From: G020354785 sp964461435 | GTDB taxonomy: Bacteria; Bacteroidota; Bacteroidia; Bacteroidales; UBA10428 | Assembly (NCBI GenBank): GCA_964461435.1 | Contig: CAYWUI010000006.1 | Span: forward strand, 35,955-99,954 | DNA length: 64,000 nt | Reading direction: 5' to 3' | Part shown: positions 34,825 to 43,783 of the stretch, piece after piece | Layout: each line of letters opens with the position of its first letter | Position numbering within the stretch: position 1 is the first letter of the stretch | Notes under the pieces: model-generated | Database searches by the model: none | Told to the model about the DNA's origin: nothing | What the model saw: the letters and a program-made list of their open reading frames with translations, nothing else | Program-made: the position numbers and the translations under genes

Positions 34825-35988
34825 ATGAAAGATTTAACAACGGGTAAGGAAGCAAAACTGAGTATCAGTTTTGCTACACCAATGCTTCTCGGGAATTTAT
34901 TTCAGCAATTATATAATGTAACAGACAGGATAATTGTGGGCCAGGTAATAAGTGAAAAAGCCCTGGCTGCTGTCGGGGCATCATTTCCAATCCTGTTTGC
35001 TTTAATATCATTCAGTATTGGTATTGCCTCGGGAGGTACTATCGTTATTTCGCAGTATTTTGGAGCTAAAGATTATGATAATGTTAAAAAAGCTATTAAT
35101 ACACTCTACATTTTCTTTTTCCTGGCATCAATCGTCCTGTCGGCCACAGGCATAATTTTCAGTGAAAGGATTTTTCGGTTGACAAAACTTCCCGAAGACG
35201 TTATGCCTCATGCAAAGGTGTACTTTAACATAATTTGCCCGGGAATAGTTGTATTCTTTGGCTTCAATGGCACCAGTGCCATACTAAGGGGGCTTGGCGA
35301 TTCAAAAACACCCCTGTACTTTCTGGTAATTTCTTCATTCTTCAATATATTACTCGATTTGTTATTTGTTATTGTATTTAAATGGGGTGTTGCCGGTGCT
35401 GCCTATGCAACGATAATTTCTCATATGGGAGCCTTCATAACGGCTATAATTTATTTGAACAGAATCCACAAGCTGATAAATATTAATTTCCTCAGACTTA
35501 AATTCGACAGGAAAATATTTTTTCAGAGTGTCAGACTATGTATTCCTGCAGGATTTCAGCAAACTTTCGTAGCAATCGGAATGATTGCTTTATTCAGAGT
35601 AGTAAATGAATTCGGGACTGAGGTTACTTACGGAGATACATTAATTCCAATGTTCATGACATTAATATCATTATGGATAATACGAATACCCCTGGCTGTT
35701 TTCTTATCCGGGATTATTGATACAGATGGGATTTGGTGGTCTGCCCCGGCGTCGTGGCTTACAGGGATGTTATTTTCTTTTCTCTCTTATTTAACAGGTA
35801 AATGGAAATCAAAGGTTGTGATTGAAAAAGTGATGGACCCAAACCTTATGTCGCCCAGGCAGAAATATAATAAAGAAATTTATATGCTCATTTCAGAACA
35901 AAATTTTAACTTTGATCAAATCAAAATATGTTTTCATTTAATTAAGATATTTTTAAAAGATGATAAAATCTATGACCGGTTACGGTAA
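34825..35988 (+). CDS. MATE efflux protein with internal in-frame deletion (probably non-functional)
   Basis: This 387-residue protein begins as a normal MATE transporter (MKDLTTGKEAKLSISFATPMLLGNLFQQLYNVTDRIIVG; SAILRGLGDSKTPLYFLVIS). At residue 267 FRVVNEFGTEV is joined directly to TYGDTLIPMFMTLISLWIIRIPLA, which in homologues lies over 100 residues further on in the second six-helix bundle (after RGAGDT). The segment for several helices is missing without a frameshift. A tail of about 50 residues after KWKSKVVIEKV is also unusual and overlaps yicC by 29 nt. It could be a decayed gene, a recombination product or an assembly collapse. Confidence 0.75.
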   Translation: MKDLTTGKEAKLSISFATPMLLGNLFQQLYNVTDRIIVGQVISEKALAAVGASFPILFALISFSIGIASGGTIVISQYFGAKDYDNVKKAINTLYIFFFLASIVLSATGIIFSERIFRLTKLPEDVMPHAKVYFNIICPGIVVFFGFNGTSAILRGLGDSKTPLYFLVISSFFNILLDLLFVIVFKWGVAGAAYATIISHMGAFITAIIYLNRIHKLININFLRLKFDRKIFFQSVRLCIPAGFQQTFVAIGMIALFRVVNEFGTEVTYGDTLIPMFMTLISLWIIRIPLAVFLSGIIDTDGIWWSAPASWLTGMLFSFLSYLTGKWKSKVVIEKVMDPNLMSPRQKYNKEIYMLISEQNFNFDQIKICFHLIKIFLKDDKIYDRLR

Positions 35989-36841
35989 GGCCGAATGTAA
36001 ATTAAAGGACAAGACTGTATCAATTGAATTAAAATCATTAAACAGCAGACAACTGGAAATACATACCAAATTATCAAATATTTATAAGGAAAAGGACCTG
36101 GAACTGAGGAATCTGATAGCAAATCTTATTAAACGGGGAAAAGTCGAACTGTCAATGACAGTTGAATATTCCGATGAGAAACGTGCATCATTAATTAATA
36201 CGGATACAGTAAAAAGCTATTATAAACAGCTTAAAGCCATAAATGAGGATCTCAATATTAAGGATCCTGAACCGTTATTGCAGACAATTATGCGATTACC
36301 GGAGGTTCTTAGTCCGGTTAGTGAAAGACTTGAATCAGAGGAGTGGGAATCCATTTTAAAATCGTTTTATATTACAGTTAAAGAGCTTGACAAATTCAGA
36401 AAGCAGGAAGGAATGGTGCTTGGTAAAGATTTTGCTGACAGGGTGGCTATTATACAGGATTATCTTAAACAAATCAATAATTTTGAAGAACAAAGGATTG
36501 AGAATATCAGAAAAAGGCTTAAGGACAGTTTAAATGAATTGCCTGGTAAAGAAAATGTTGATCCTGCCAGGTTTGAGCAGGAGTTAATGTTCTATCTTGA
36601 AAAACTCGACATCACCGAAGAAAAAACAAGGTTAAGAAATCACTGCAAATATTTTCTGAAGGTGATGAAAGAAAATAAGGAAGAGCCTGTAGGTAAAAAG
36701 CTCGGCTTTTTAATCCAGGAGATGGGAAGGGAAATTAACACTATTGGTTCAAAAGCCAATGACTTTGATATTCAAAAGCTTGTTGTAAATATGAAGAACG
36801 AACTGGAGAAAATAAAAGAACAATTAAGTAACATTTTATAA
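35960..36841 (+). CDS. yicC: YicC family endoribonuclease-like protein
   Basis: A 293-residue protein with the family start MIKSMTGYGKAE, the conserved ELKSLNSRQLEIHTKL and the C-terminal GREINTIGSKANDFDIQKLVVNMKNELEKIKEQ. YicC-like proteins have been linked to RNA turnover and stationary-phase survival. It forms a tight cluster with gmk (10 nt) and nadD (9 nt), an order common in Bacteroidota. Confidence 0.93.
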   Translation: MIKSMTGYGKAECKLKDKTVSIELKSLNSRQLEIHTKLSNIYKEKDLELRNLIANLIKRGKVELSMTVEYSDEKRASLINTDTVKSYYKQLKAINEDLNIKDPEPLLQTIMRLPEVLSPVSERLESEEWESILKSFYITVKELDKFRKQEGMVLGKDFADRVAIIQDYLKQINNFEEQRIENIRKRLKDSLNELPGKENVDPARFEQELMFYLEKLDITEEKTRLRNHCKYFLKVMKENKEEPVGKKLGFLIQEMGREINTIGSKANDFDIQKLVVNMKNELEKIKEQLSNIL

Positions 36842-36851
36842 ATTTATCCAT

Positions 36852-37421
36852 ATGGCTGGCAAACTCCTGATATTTTCTGCACCTTCAGGTGCAGGAAAGA
36901 CAACAATTGTTAAACATCTTCTGAACATTGAAGATTTACAACTTGAATTTTCAATCTCTGCCTGTACACGTAAGAGAAGAGATAATGAAGTCGATAATAA
37001 AGACTACTATTTTATTTCAGTCGATGAATTCCAGGCTAAAATTGAAGATAATGCATTCATAGAGTGGGAAGAAGTATATAAAAATCAATACTATGGTACA
37101 CTGCGAAGTGAAATAGACCGGATTAAAACAAATAACAGGAATATAATCTTTGACATTGATGTACGGGGAGGAATAAATATAAAAGACCAGTTTAAGGACA
37201 ATTCACTGGCTGTTTTCGTGATGCCTCCGTCAATTGAGGAGCTGCGTGAGAGGTTGAAGAGCCGCGGAACTGATTCGGAAGAAAGAATTCAAAAGAGGCT
37301 TAAAAAAGCAGATTATGAAATGAGATTTGCAAATAAGTTTGATAAAATAATTATTAATAAAAATCTGGATAATGCATTGAAGGAAGCTGAGGAAATAGTG
37401 AGAAAATTTATCAATAATTAA
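36852..37421 (+). CDS. gmk: Guanylate kinase
   Basis: A 189-residue P-loop kinase: FSAPSGAGKTTIVKH at the N-terminus, STRKRRDNEVDNKDYYFIS-type GMP-binding segment, and IDVRGGINIKDQF. It phosphorylates GMP to GDP. The length matches the family. Confidence 0.96.
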   Translation: MAGKLLIFSAPSGAGKTTIVKHLLNIEDLQLEFSISACTRKRRDNEVDNKDYYFISVDEFQAKIEDNAFIEWEEVYKNQYYGTLRSEIDRIKTNNRNIIFDIDVRGGINIKDQFKDNSLAVFVMPPSIEELRERLKSRGTDSEERIQKRLKKADYEMRFANKFDKIIINKNLDNALKEAEEIVRKFINN

Positions 37422-37430
37422 ATTACTATA

Positions 37431-38006
37431 ATGAAAGTCGGCCTTTACTTCGGCTCTTTTAATCCGGTTCATATCGGTCACCTGGCTATTGCAAACTATA
37501 TTACTGAATTTACTGATATCGACCAGCTTTGGTTTGTTCTTAGCCCTCATAATCCTCTTAAAAAGAAAGCTATATTGCTTGAAGATTTTGACCGCTATGA
37601 GTTATTAAAGAAAGCAATTGGTGAAAATGAACATTTTGAAATTTGCGATATCGAATTGCATCTTCCTGAGCCTTCGTATACTATTGATACGCTGACATAC
37701 CTGAAAGAAAGAAATCCCCTTTATAAGTTCGTTCTTATAATGGGTTCCGATGTTTTACCCACATTCCATAAATGGAAAAATTATAAAGAAATAATAAAAA
37801 ATTACCAGCGCTATATATATCCCCGCAAGGGATATGAAAATATTAATCTGGAGGTGCATCAAAACATAAAAGTAATAAATGCGCCTTTAATTGAAATTTC
37901 TTCAAGCTTCATAAGAAGAGCATTAAAACAAGGTAAAAATGTGCAATATTTTTTGCCGGGAGAAGTTTACAAATACATATTAAAGAAGGGTCTTTACGGC
38001 AGTTAG
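37431..38006 (+). CDS. nadD: Nicotinate-nucleotide adenylyltransferase
   Basis: A 191-residue nucleotidyltransferase with GLYFGSFNPVHIGHLAIA (HxGH motif) and the C-terminal ISSSFIRRALKQGK. It makes deamido-NAD from nicotinate mononucleotide and ATP. MGSDVLPTFHKWKNYKEI is the typical NadD substrate segment. It is convergent with the HAD gene, 5 nt apart. Confidence 0.96.
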   Translation: MKVGLYFGSFNPVHIGHLAIANYITEFTDIDQLWFVLSPHNPLKKKAILLEDFDRYELLKKAIGENEHFEICDIELHLPEPSYTIDTLTYLKERNPLYKFVLIMGSDVLPTFHKWKNYKEIIKNYQRYIYPRKGYENINLEVHQNIKVINAPLIEISSSFIRRALKQGKNVQYFLPGEVYKYILKKGLYGS

Positions 38007-38011
38007 TTGAA

Positions 38012-38662
38012 TTAAATCAGTTGTATTCTGTTTATATTAATCTCATTAAAGGATTTTACCGTGAGGCTGGCATTTCCAAGTCTTTTACGCGGGTAAGTAG
38101 TTGCCAGTCCTATACATTTCATGCCTGCCCCGAGGGCCGCATCTATCCCTTTCGGTGAATCTTCAATCACCAGGCAATTCCCGGGTTTTGATTTTAGTTT
38201 TTTTGCTGCATAAAGGAATAAATCAGGACAAGGCTTTGATTTATAGCCGACATGCTTTAATGAGTAGATATGCCCGCCAAATAATTCGTTTAAAGAAAGT
38301 TTCTTATCAATAATATTTAGAAGTTCTTCGTGCATTGATGTTGCAACACAAATCTTAAATTTGTTTCTGACAATATTATAAAAATCCATAAACCCATTGA
38401 TATAATTCACATCTGCTTCCAGCAGGCCTTTAACTATTGACAGTCTTTCAAATGTCAACAGTTCATCGTCACCTTCAATATTATATTCCCTTTTTAAGAT
38501 CTTCACCCCCTCAACCAGACTGCTTCCACTCAGCAAGTGTTTAGTCCTGCTCCTTTTATATTTTATCCCCCTTCTTCCAAGAAACTCCTCCTGCTCCTTG
38601 TCCCAAACAGACTCAGTATCTGCAATTACTCCTTCATTATCAAAAATAATTGTATCTATCAT
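38012..38662 (-). CDS. HAD superfamily hydrolase (beta-phosphoglucomutase-like)
   Basis: A 216-residue HAD protein with a helical cap. Motif I is FDNEGVIADTE: the nucleophile Asp8 is present but the usual second Asp is Glu10. Motif II lies in CVATSMHEE, motif III includes Lys in YKSKPCPDLFLYAAKKL, and motif IV is VIEDSPKGIDAALGAGM. The substrate is unknown. It follows rubrerythrin by 39 nt and may be read through from that operon. Confidence 0.85.
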   Translation of the reverse strand: MIDTIIFDNEGVIADTESVWDKEQEEFLGRRGIKYKRSRTKHLLSGSSLVEGVKILKREYNIEGDDELLTFERLSIVKGLLEADVNYINGFMDFYNIVRNKFKICVATSMHEELLNIIDKKLSLNELFGGHIYSLKHVGYKSKPCPDLFLYAAKKLKSKPGNCLVIEDSPKGIDAALGAGMKCIGLATTYPRKRLGNASLTVKSFNEININRIQLI

Positions 38663-38701
38663 TTGATAAATATTTATAAATAATACACTGTAATATAAAC
38701 A

Positions 38702-39217
38702 CTAAATTGATTCAGGTTCAAAATATTCTCTGGGGTGCTGACAGCATGGACATTTTTGAGGAGGCTCCGTACCTTCGTATACATATCCGCATTTCAGGCA
38801 TCTCCATTTTGTCGGCTTCTCTCTTTTATAAACCGTACCATTTTCAACCATCTCAAGAAGTTTCTTATATTTTTCGCGATGTTGGACTTCAACTTTCGCA
38901 ATTTGTTCAAAAAGTACTGCAGCCTTATTATTCCCTTCTTCTCTTGCTACTTTTGCAAATTCGGGATACATGGTCGTAGCCTCATAATTTTCGCCTGCAA
39001 TTGCTTCCTTAAGATTGGTAGCTGTGTCACCTATTCCCTCAAGCAGCTTGAACTCGTCTTTTGCATGCTGTTCTTCATTTAAGGCAGTTTCTTCAAATAT
39101 TTTTGCTATATAGTGATAACCTTCTTTTCTTGCTACCTTGGCAAAATATGCATACTTGTTTCTTGCCTGGCTCTCTCCGGCAAATGCAGCTTTTAAATTA
39201 TCCTTTGTTTTACTCAT
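38702..39217 (-). CDS. rbr: Rubrerythrin
   Basis: A 171-residue protein with an N-terminal ferritin-like diiron domain (EESQARNKYAYFAKVARKEGYH-type helix; ETALNEEQHAKDEF; KVEVQHREKYKKLL) and a C-terminal rubredoxin domain with CLKCGYVYEG...CPCC. It reduces hydrogen peroxide in anaerobes using electrons from ferredoxin or NADH. It is the last gene of the perR-like/flavin reductase/rbr unit, 19 nt after the flavoprotein. Confidence 0.95.
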   Translation of the reverse strand: MSKTKDNLKAAFAGESQARNKYAYFAKVARKEGYHYIAKIFEETALNEEQHAKDEFKLLEGIGDTATNLKEAIAGENYEATTMYPEFAKVAREEGNNKAAVLFEQIAKVEVQHREKYKKLLEMVENGTVYKREKPTKWRCLKCGYVYEGTEPPQKCPCCQHPREYFEPESI

Positions 39218-39236
39218 TTTATTAATTTTATATTAT

Positions 39237-39818
39237 TCAACATTTATATTTCCGGACTTGCCCTGTTACTGTCGTTTTCTTCACTATCTTGCTCCTGTCA
39301 ATAAATGTGGGTGCATTCTCAGGAGCAAATCCTTTCTTTACTTCACGGTAGTATGTATATGTTAAAGGGTCTTCCGCGGGATTAATAATATCACTGCTAA
39401 TAACTTTACCAATGAACAGCAGATGAGTTCCCACATCAAATGACTGTGTCACTTCACATTCGAACCATGCTATCGAATCATCCGTGAGAACCGGCACGCC
39501 CGTCTTACCAACAATATAGTTAACATTTTCATATTTGTTCACATCTCTCCCGCTTTTGTAGCCAAAAAGTCCGATTAGTCCCTGCTTAGTATCTTTTTGC
39601 AATACTGAAACAGAAAATGCACCGCTTTCTTTTATTTGTGTTGCAGTAAAATTATTTTTATGGCAACAAACAGCAAATTTGTTAGGCTCAGCTGTTACCT
39701 GAAATACCGAATTAGAAACAAATCCGTTTAACTTATTATTCAGTCCGGAACTAACTATATAAAGACCGTAAGTAACTTTAAAAAATGCTTCAATATTTAT
39801 AAGATTATCATTCGCCAT
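39237..39818 (-). CDS. Flavin reductase-like (FMN-binding) protein
   Basis: A 193-residue protein of the flavin reductase/HrB domain family: YGLYIVSSGLNNKLNGFVSNSVFQVTAEPNKFAVCCHKNNFT, then ESGAFSVSVLQKDT and HLLFIGKVISSD. In strict anaerobes such proteins can feed electrons to rubredoxin-type peroxidases. Its position between a PerR-like regulator and rubrerythrin suggests the peroxide-reducing partner. Confidence 0.85.
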   Translation of the reverse strand: MANDNLINIEAFFKVTYGLYIVSSGLNNKLNGFVSNSVFQVTAEPNKFAVCCHKNNFTATQIKESGAFSVSVLQKDTKQGLIGLFGYKSGRDVNKYENVNYIVGKTGVPVLTDDSIAWFECEVTQSFDVGTHLLFIGKVISSDIINPAEDPLTYTYYREVKKGFAPENAPTFIDRSKIVKKTTVTGQVRKYKC

Positions 39819-39829
39819 TTTATTGTGTT

Positions 39830-40243
39830 CTAAATAAATTTTCCACTGATTTGAATCTTAATATCTTCGATATTAAAATCCGGAATATTTTTTTTCCTGA
39901 AATAATTGTCAAGGACAGAACAAAGGTCATCGTCAAAATAATCTTCAATCCTTTCTGTTGCAGTGCAATATAAGTGACAGTGTTTTTCATTTCTTGCATC
40001 ATATCTCATCACATCCCTATCGGTTTCAATTCTGTGAATCACCTTATTTTTGACAAACTTGTCGAGTATACTGTATACAGTTCCGACAGCAATATTCGGA
40101 TAGGATGCTTTAATATATTCAATAATATTGTCAGCAGTCGGGTGATTGTTTAATGTAATTATAGCTTCCAATACGGCCAATCTCTGGGGTGTAACCCTTA
40201 ATCCGCCATTAATAATCCTGTCTCTTATATTCAGTATATCCAT
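39830..40243 (-). CDS. Fur/PerR family transcriptional regulator
   Basis: A 137-residue Fur-family repressor: winged helix LRVTPQRLAVLEAIITLNNHPTADNIIEYIKASYPNIAVGTVYSILDKFVKNKVI, then the metal region RYDARNEKHCHLYC. The C-terminal CxxC zinc pair of classical Fur is absent. Co-location with rubrerythrin suggests a PerR-type peroxide sensor rather than iron regulation. It is the first gene of the operon; a candidate operator is directly upstream. Confidence 0.88.
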   Translation of the reverse strand: MDILNIRDRIINGGLRVTPQRLAVLEAIITLNNHPTADNIIEYIKASYPNIAVGTVYSILDKFVKNKVIHRIETDRDVMRYDARNEKHCHLYCTATERIEDYFDDDLCSVLDNYFRKKNIPDFNIEDIKIQISGKFI

Positions 40244-40253
40244 TATTATTAAA

Positions 40254-40268
40254 TTAGAATAATTATTA
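40254..40268. promoter_or_regulatory. Candidate PerR box before the fur-like gene
   Basis: TTAGAATAATTATTA matches the 7-1-7 PerR consensus TTATAATNATTATAA at 12 of 14 defined positions and lies 10 nt upstream of the regulator's start codon, where it could mediate autoregulation of the whole peroxide operon. AT-rich surroundings raise the chance of a random match. Confidence 0.4.
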
Positions 40269-40381
40269 AATAATAATAATTCAAATATATGAATTCTATT
40301 AAAGAATTCAAATTATGCAAAAAAATATCCGGAGCCAACATGACCCCGGATATCTTTAAAATCCGTATAAATAGCCTGATA

Positions 40382-40987
40382 TCAATTAAATCTGTATCCT
40401 ATTCCTATTTTAAAAGAAGCTGTATATCCGTGATTTTCCTTATGTATTCCGAAACTATTCGTTGTATTATCTTTATCTAAAGATCCTATATACACTCCCA
40501 ATCCAACACAACTATCGATATAGAAGTCACTATGCATTTTAAACTGCATGCCGAATGAGGCATAATGTTCCATGGTTCCTATAGTACCGGGTTCGTAATT
40601 AGGTATTTCAATTGTTGATTTGTCTCTTGTAATTACTGTTGGAGCATCAACAGTAGCTTTCTGATAAATTAAATTATACTGGATATAAGGACTTATTATT
40701 TTTTTCCCATCAAGAAAATCGTTAAAGTGACCTATAAAGATTTTATATCTTAAGTCGGCTCCTGATATTTTATTTTCGCGGCTCTGATATATTGCCCCAA
40801 CTTCCAGGGATTTTCTGCCTTTTTGAATATTTGTATTCATCGATATTCCGTAACCGTGTCCACTGCCGGAATTAATTGAAGACAAATTAATTCCGTAATG
40901 TGAATCGTATTCTTTTTCTTCGTTATATTGTGATTTAACTGTAAGAGTTAAAGCTATGGCCATAATTAATATAGCTAATTTTTTCAT
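40382..40987 (-). CDS. Predicted outer-membrane beta-barrel protein
   Basis: A 201-residue protein with a signal peptide (MKKLAILIMAIALTLTVKS) and regularly spaced amphipathic strands ending in ASFKIGIGYRFN, with a C-terminal aromatic as in outer-membrane barrels. No specific family is recognised. It stands alone between the fur-like gene and the kor operon. Confidence 0.65.
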   Translation of the reverse strand: MKKLAILIMAIALTLTVKSQYNEEKEYDSHYGINLSSINSGSGHGYGISMNTNIQKGRKSLEVGAIYQSRENKISGADLRYKIFIGHFNDFLDGKKIISPYIQYNLIYQKATVDAPTVITRDKSTIEIPNYEPGTIGTMEHYASFGMQFKMHSDFYIDSCVGLGVYIGSLDKDNTTNSFGIHKENHGYTASFKIGIGYRFN

Positions 40988-41308
40988 GGTTTTTTAATTT
41001 CGATTAACCTCACTTAAATTTACGTTAAAATAGCAGTAAGGATAAGGATTAGGGCATGAGAAGCATTACCACCTGCTGATGATATTTATTATAAACAGAT
41101 GGTGACAGTATTAATTAATAAGGATGATAAATGTATCTTGGTTATAATGATATCGATCATCAATAAATTCATATTCATCTGATCATCAGTATATAACATG
41201 ATAACCACTAAAACATCTTTATAACTGTAACCGGGAAGGTAATGAGGAATTATTATCTTATATATATAAGCTTAAAAGCTTAAATCAGTCCGGATTATGT
41301 TTTAAAGG
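40988..41308. other. Intergenic stretch without a gene
   Basis: These 321 bp between an outer-membrane protein gene and korC are AT-rich with frequent stops in all frames. I see no tRNA, convincing hairpin-plus-T terminator or conserved operator. Confidence 0.5.
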
Positions 41309-41860
41309 TCAGGCGGCTGCAAATAATTTAACAATCTCCATACCTCTTTTAAGTGCCTGTTCATTTAAAGGAATCAAATGGTGATGTCTTTCGGGCAGTG
41401 CTTTTTTAAGTCCGGTAATAACATTCTCAAATTTAACCAGAGGTTTTATTTTTAAGAATGCCCCCAGGACAATCATGTTAAATGTTTTGGATGACGTCAT
41501 CTTGCCGGCTTCAGCAGCAGCTTCGACCTGGTATATATTTATATCGGTGCGTTCAGGGTGTCTTGTTATGCCATTGGTATCGTATAGTAACAATCCGCCC
41601 TGTTTTACTGTTTTTTCGAATTTGTCGAGTGACTGCTGATTTAAAAGTATGGCCGAATCAAAAGTATTTATGATAGGAGAGCTGATTCTTTCACTGCTTA
41701 GTATTACTATAACATTTGCTGTTCCTCCCCTCATCTCTGGTCCATAGGAAGGCATCCAGCTTACCTCCCTGTTTTCCAGTATTCCCGAATAGGCTAAGAT
41801 ACTGCCCATGGATAAGATGCCCTGTCCGCCAAAGCCAGCCATTATAATTTCTTCGTTCAT
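41309..41860 (-). CDS. korC: 2-oxoacid:ferredoxin oxidoreductase gamma subunit
   Basis: A 183-residue protein of the POR gamma family: EEIIMAGFGGQGILSMGSILAYSG, then VSWMPSYGPEMRGGTANVIVILS and ERHHHLIPLNEQALKRGMEI. It is the last gene of korDABC, 55 nt after korB. The complex oxidises a 2-oxoacid (probably 2-oxoglutarate, by architecture) to the acyl-CoA with reduction of ferredoxin, or works in the reductive direction. Confidence 0.92.
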   Translation of the reverse strand: MNEEIIMAGFGGQGILSMGSILAYSGILENREVSWMPSYGPEMRGGTANVIVILSSERISSPIINTFDSAILLNQQSLDKFEKTVKQGGLLLYDTNGITRHPERTDINIYQVEAAAEAGKMTSSKTFNMIVLGAFLKIKPLVKFENVITGLKKALPERHHHLIPLNEQALKRGMEIVKLFAAA

Positions 41861-41915
41861 ATTTATTGCTTTATTTACTAAACTTTATTTAATTAAAATT
41901 TAAGTATAAAATATT

Positions 41916-42695
41916 TCATTTCATTACTATTTCCCCGTCCACCTTAATATCTCCGAGCGGATAAAAGGGGAACATATTCTGTTCCATCCATTTATTTGCT
42001 TCTACCGGTGTCATTTTCCAGCCCGAGTTGCAGTTTGATACTATCTCGACAAATGACAAACCTTTATTTAGTTTTTGATTTTCAAATGCTTTACGTATAG
42101 CCTTTTTTGCTTTACGCACATTAAGAGGTGTATGAACTGCCTGTCTTGATATATAATATGTCCCGGGCAGGTGTGCTATTAATTCGGTTATTTTTATGGG
42201 ATTGCCCATAAGTTTGGTATCCCTTCCGTAGGGTGTAGTAGAAGATTTCATTCCGGCTAGTGTTGTGGGAGCCATCTGTCCGCCGGTCATCCCATATATT
42301 CCATTATTAATAAATATGATAGTAATATTTTCACCCCTGTTACATGCATGAATGGTTTCTGATGTTCCAATGGCAGCGAGGTCACCATCTCCCTGGTATG
42401 TGAACACATATTTGTCGGGCCAGCATCTTTTAATTCCTGTGGCAGTGGCCGGAGCCCTGCCATGAGGTACTTGCTGCATATCAACATTCATAAATTCATA
42501 GGCAAATACGGAACAACCTACCGGCGCTATTCCTATAGTATCTTCGACTATACCCATCTCATCAATAACTTCCATAATTATCCTGTGTGCAACACCATGT
42601 CCGCATCCCGGACAATATGACAGAATATTATCGGTCAGCAGCCTGGTCTTTTTAAAGACCAGGTTTTCTTCTTTGATTATATCCTTTACATCCAT
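41916..42695 (-). CDS. korB: 2-oxoacid:ferredoxin oxidoreductase beta subunit (TPP-binding)
   Basis: A 259-residue TPP-binding subunit. The cluster-proximal CPGCGHG is near residue 30, and the TPP motif GDGDLAAIGTSETIHACNRGENITIIFINNGIYGMTGGQ is complete. The four-subunit split without a cysteine-rich beta extension is typical of KorB/VorB rather than pyruvate enzymes. It begins 3 nt after korA. Confidence 0.93.
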   Translation of the reverse strand: MDVKDIIKEENLVFKKTRLLTDNILSYCPGCGHGVAHRIIMEVIDEMGIVEDTIGIAPVGCSVFAYEFMNVDMQQVPHGRAPATATGIKRCWPDKYVFTYQGDGDLAAIGTSETIHACNRGENITIIFINNGIYGMTGGQMAPTTLAGMKSSTTPYGRDTKLMGNPIKITELIAHLPGTYYISRQAVHTPLNVRKAKKAIRKAFENQKLNKGLSFVEIVSNCNSGWKMTPVEANKWMEQNMFPFYPLGDIKVDGEIVMK

Positions 42696-42698
42696 TTT

Positions 42699-43769
42699 TT
42701 ATCCTCCTGAAAATTTTTCTTTGAATACATCCAGAATTTCAACAGGAGTAGGTATCATTCCTCCCATTCTACCATAAAATTCAACATTCACTTTCTTACC
42801 GACAGCCAGTTTCACATCTTCAACCATTTGGCCAGCACTTAATTCTACTGCCATAAATCCTTTAACAAATTCAGCCAGTTTTGCAACTTCATCCGTTGGA
42901 AACGGATATAGTGTAATCGGCCTTATTAATCCCAGCTTTATTCCTTCCCCCCTTGCCAACCTGATAGTTTTCTGGCAAATTCTTGCAGCAGAACCGTAGG
43001 CAACCAGAATGTATTCTGCATCATCACAATCAATTTTTTCATATCTCACTTCATTTTCCTGCATTTTTCTGTATTTCTCCTGGATATGGCGGTTATGTTT
43101 TTCAAAGCGGGCAGGATCAAGGTCAAGCGATGTAAGTATATTTCGCTCCCTGTCACGGGTTTTACCTGTTGTTACCCATGATTGATCAAATTCTGTACTT
43201 CTAGGTACCTGATCAAACAATTCCACCTTTTCCATCATTTGTCCGATTACGCCATCAGACAAAATCATCGCCGGATTTCTATATTTAAATGCCAGCTTAA
43301 AAGCAAGGGGCACAAAGTCAGCCATTTCCTGGACCGATGAAGGAGCCAGCACAATAAGTTTATAATCCCCGTGTCCGCCGCCTTTGGTAGCCTGAAAATA
43401 GTCTGCCTGGGAAGGCTGAATTGTACCTAATCCGGGCCCACCCCTCACGATATTTACAACGAGGCAAGGCAACTCCGAACCGGCCATATAGGAGATACCT
43501 TCCTGCATAAGGCTAATACCCGGACTTGAAGATGAAGTCATTGCCTTTTTCCCCGTGCCGGCTGCACCATAAACCATATTTATTGCAGCTATCTCACTCT
43601 CGGCCTGCAAAAGTACCATGCCTGTCCGTTTATGAGGTTCCTGAAAAGCCAGGTACTCAATGATTTCTGACTGCGGGGTTATAGGGTATCCAAAATAGGC
43701 ATCACATCCGGCTCTAATTGCCGCTTCAGCAATTGCCTCATTTCCTTTCATTAATCTTATTTCACCCAT
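42699..43769 (-). CDS. korA: 2-oxoacid:ferredoxin oxidoreductase alpha subunit
   Basis: A 356-residue alpha subunit: LMKGNEAIAEAAIRAGCDAYFGYPITPQSEIIEYLA, then TSSSSPGISLMQEGISYMAGSELPCLVVNIVRGGPGLGTIQPSQADYFQATKGGGHGDY. This is the KorA/VorA domain set (PFOR I and II) without fused gamma. Substrate choice between 2-oxoglutarate and branched-chain 2-oxoacids is uncertain. Confidence 0.93.
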   Translation of the reverse strand: MGEIRLMKGNEAIAEAAIRAGCDAYFGYPITPQSEIIEYLAFQEPHKRTGMVLLQAESEIAAINMVYGAAGTGKKAMTSSSSPGISLMQEGISYMAGSELPCLVVNIVRGGPGLGTIQPSQADYFQATKGGGHGDYKLIVLAPSSVQEMADFVPLAFKLAFKYRNPAMILSDGVIGQMMEKVELFDQVPRSTEFDQSWVTTGKTRDRERNILTSLDLDPARFEKHNRHIQEKYRKMQENEVRYEKIDCDDAEYILVAYGSAARICQKTIRLARGEGIKLGLIRPITLYPFPTDEVAKLAEFVKGFMAVELSAGQMVEDVKLAVGKKVNVEFYGRMGGMIPTPVEILDVFKEKFSGG

Positions 43770-43783
43770 AATCTGGAATTATT

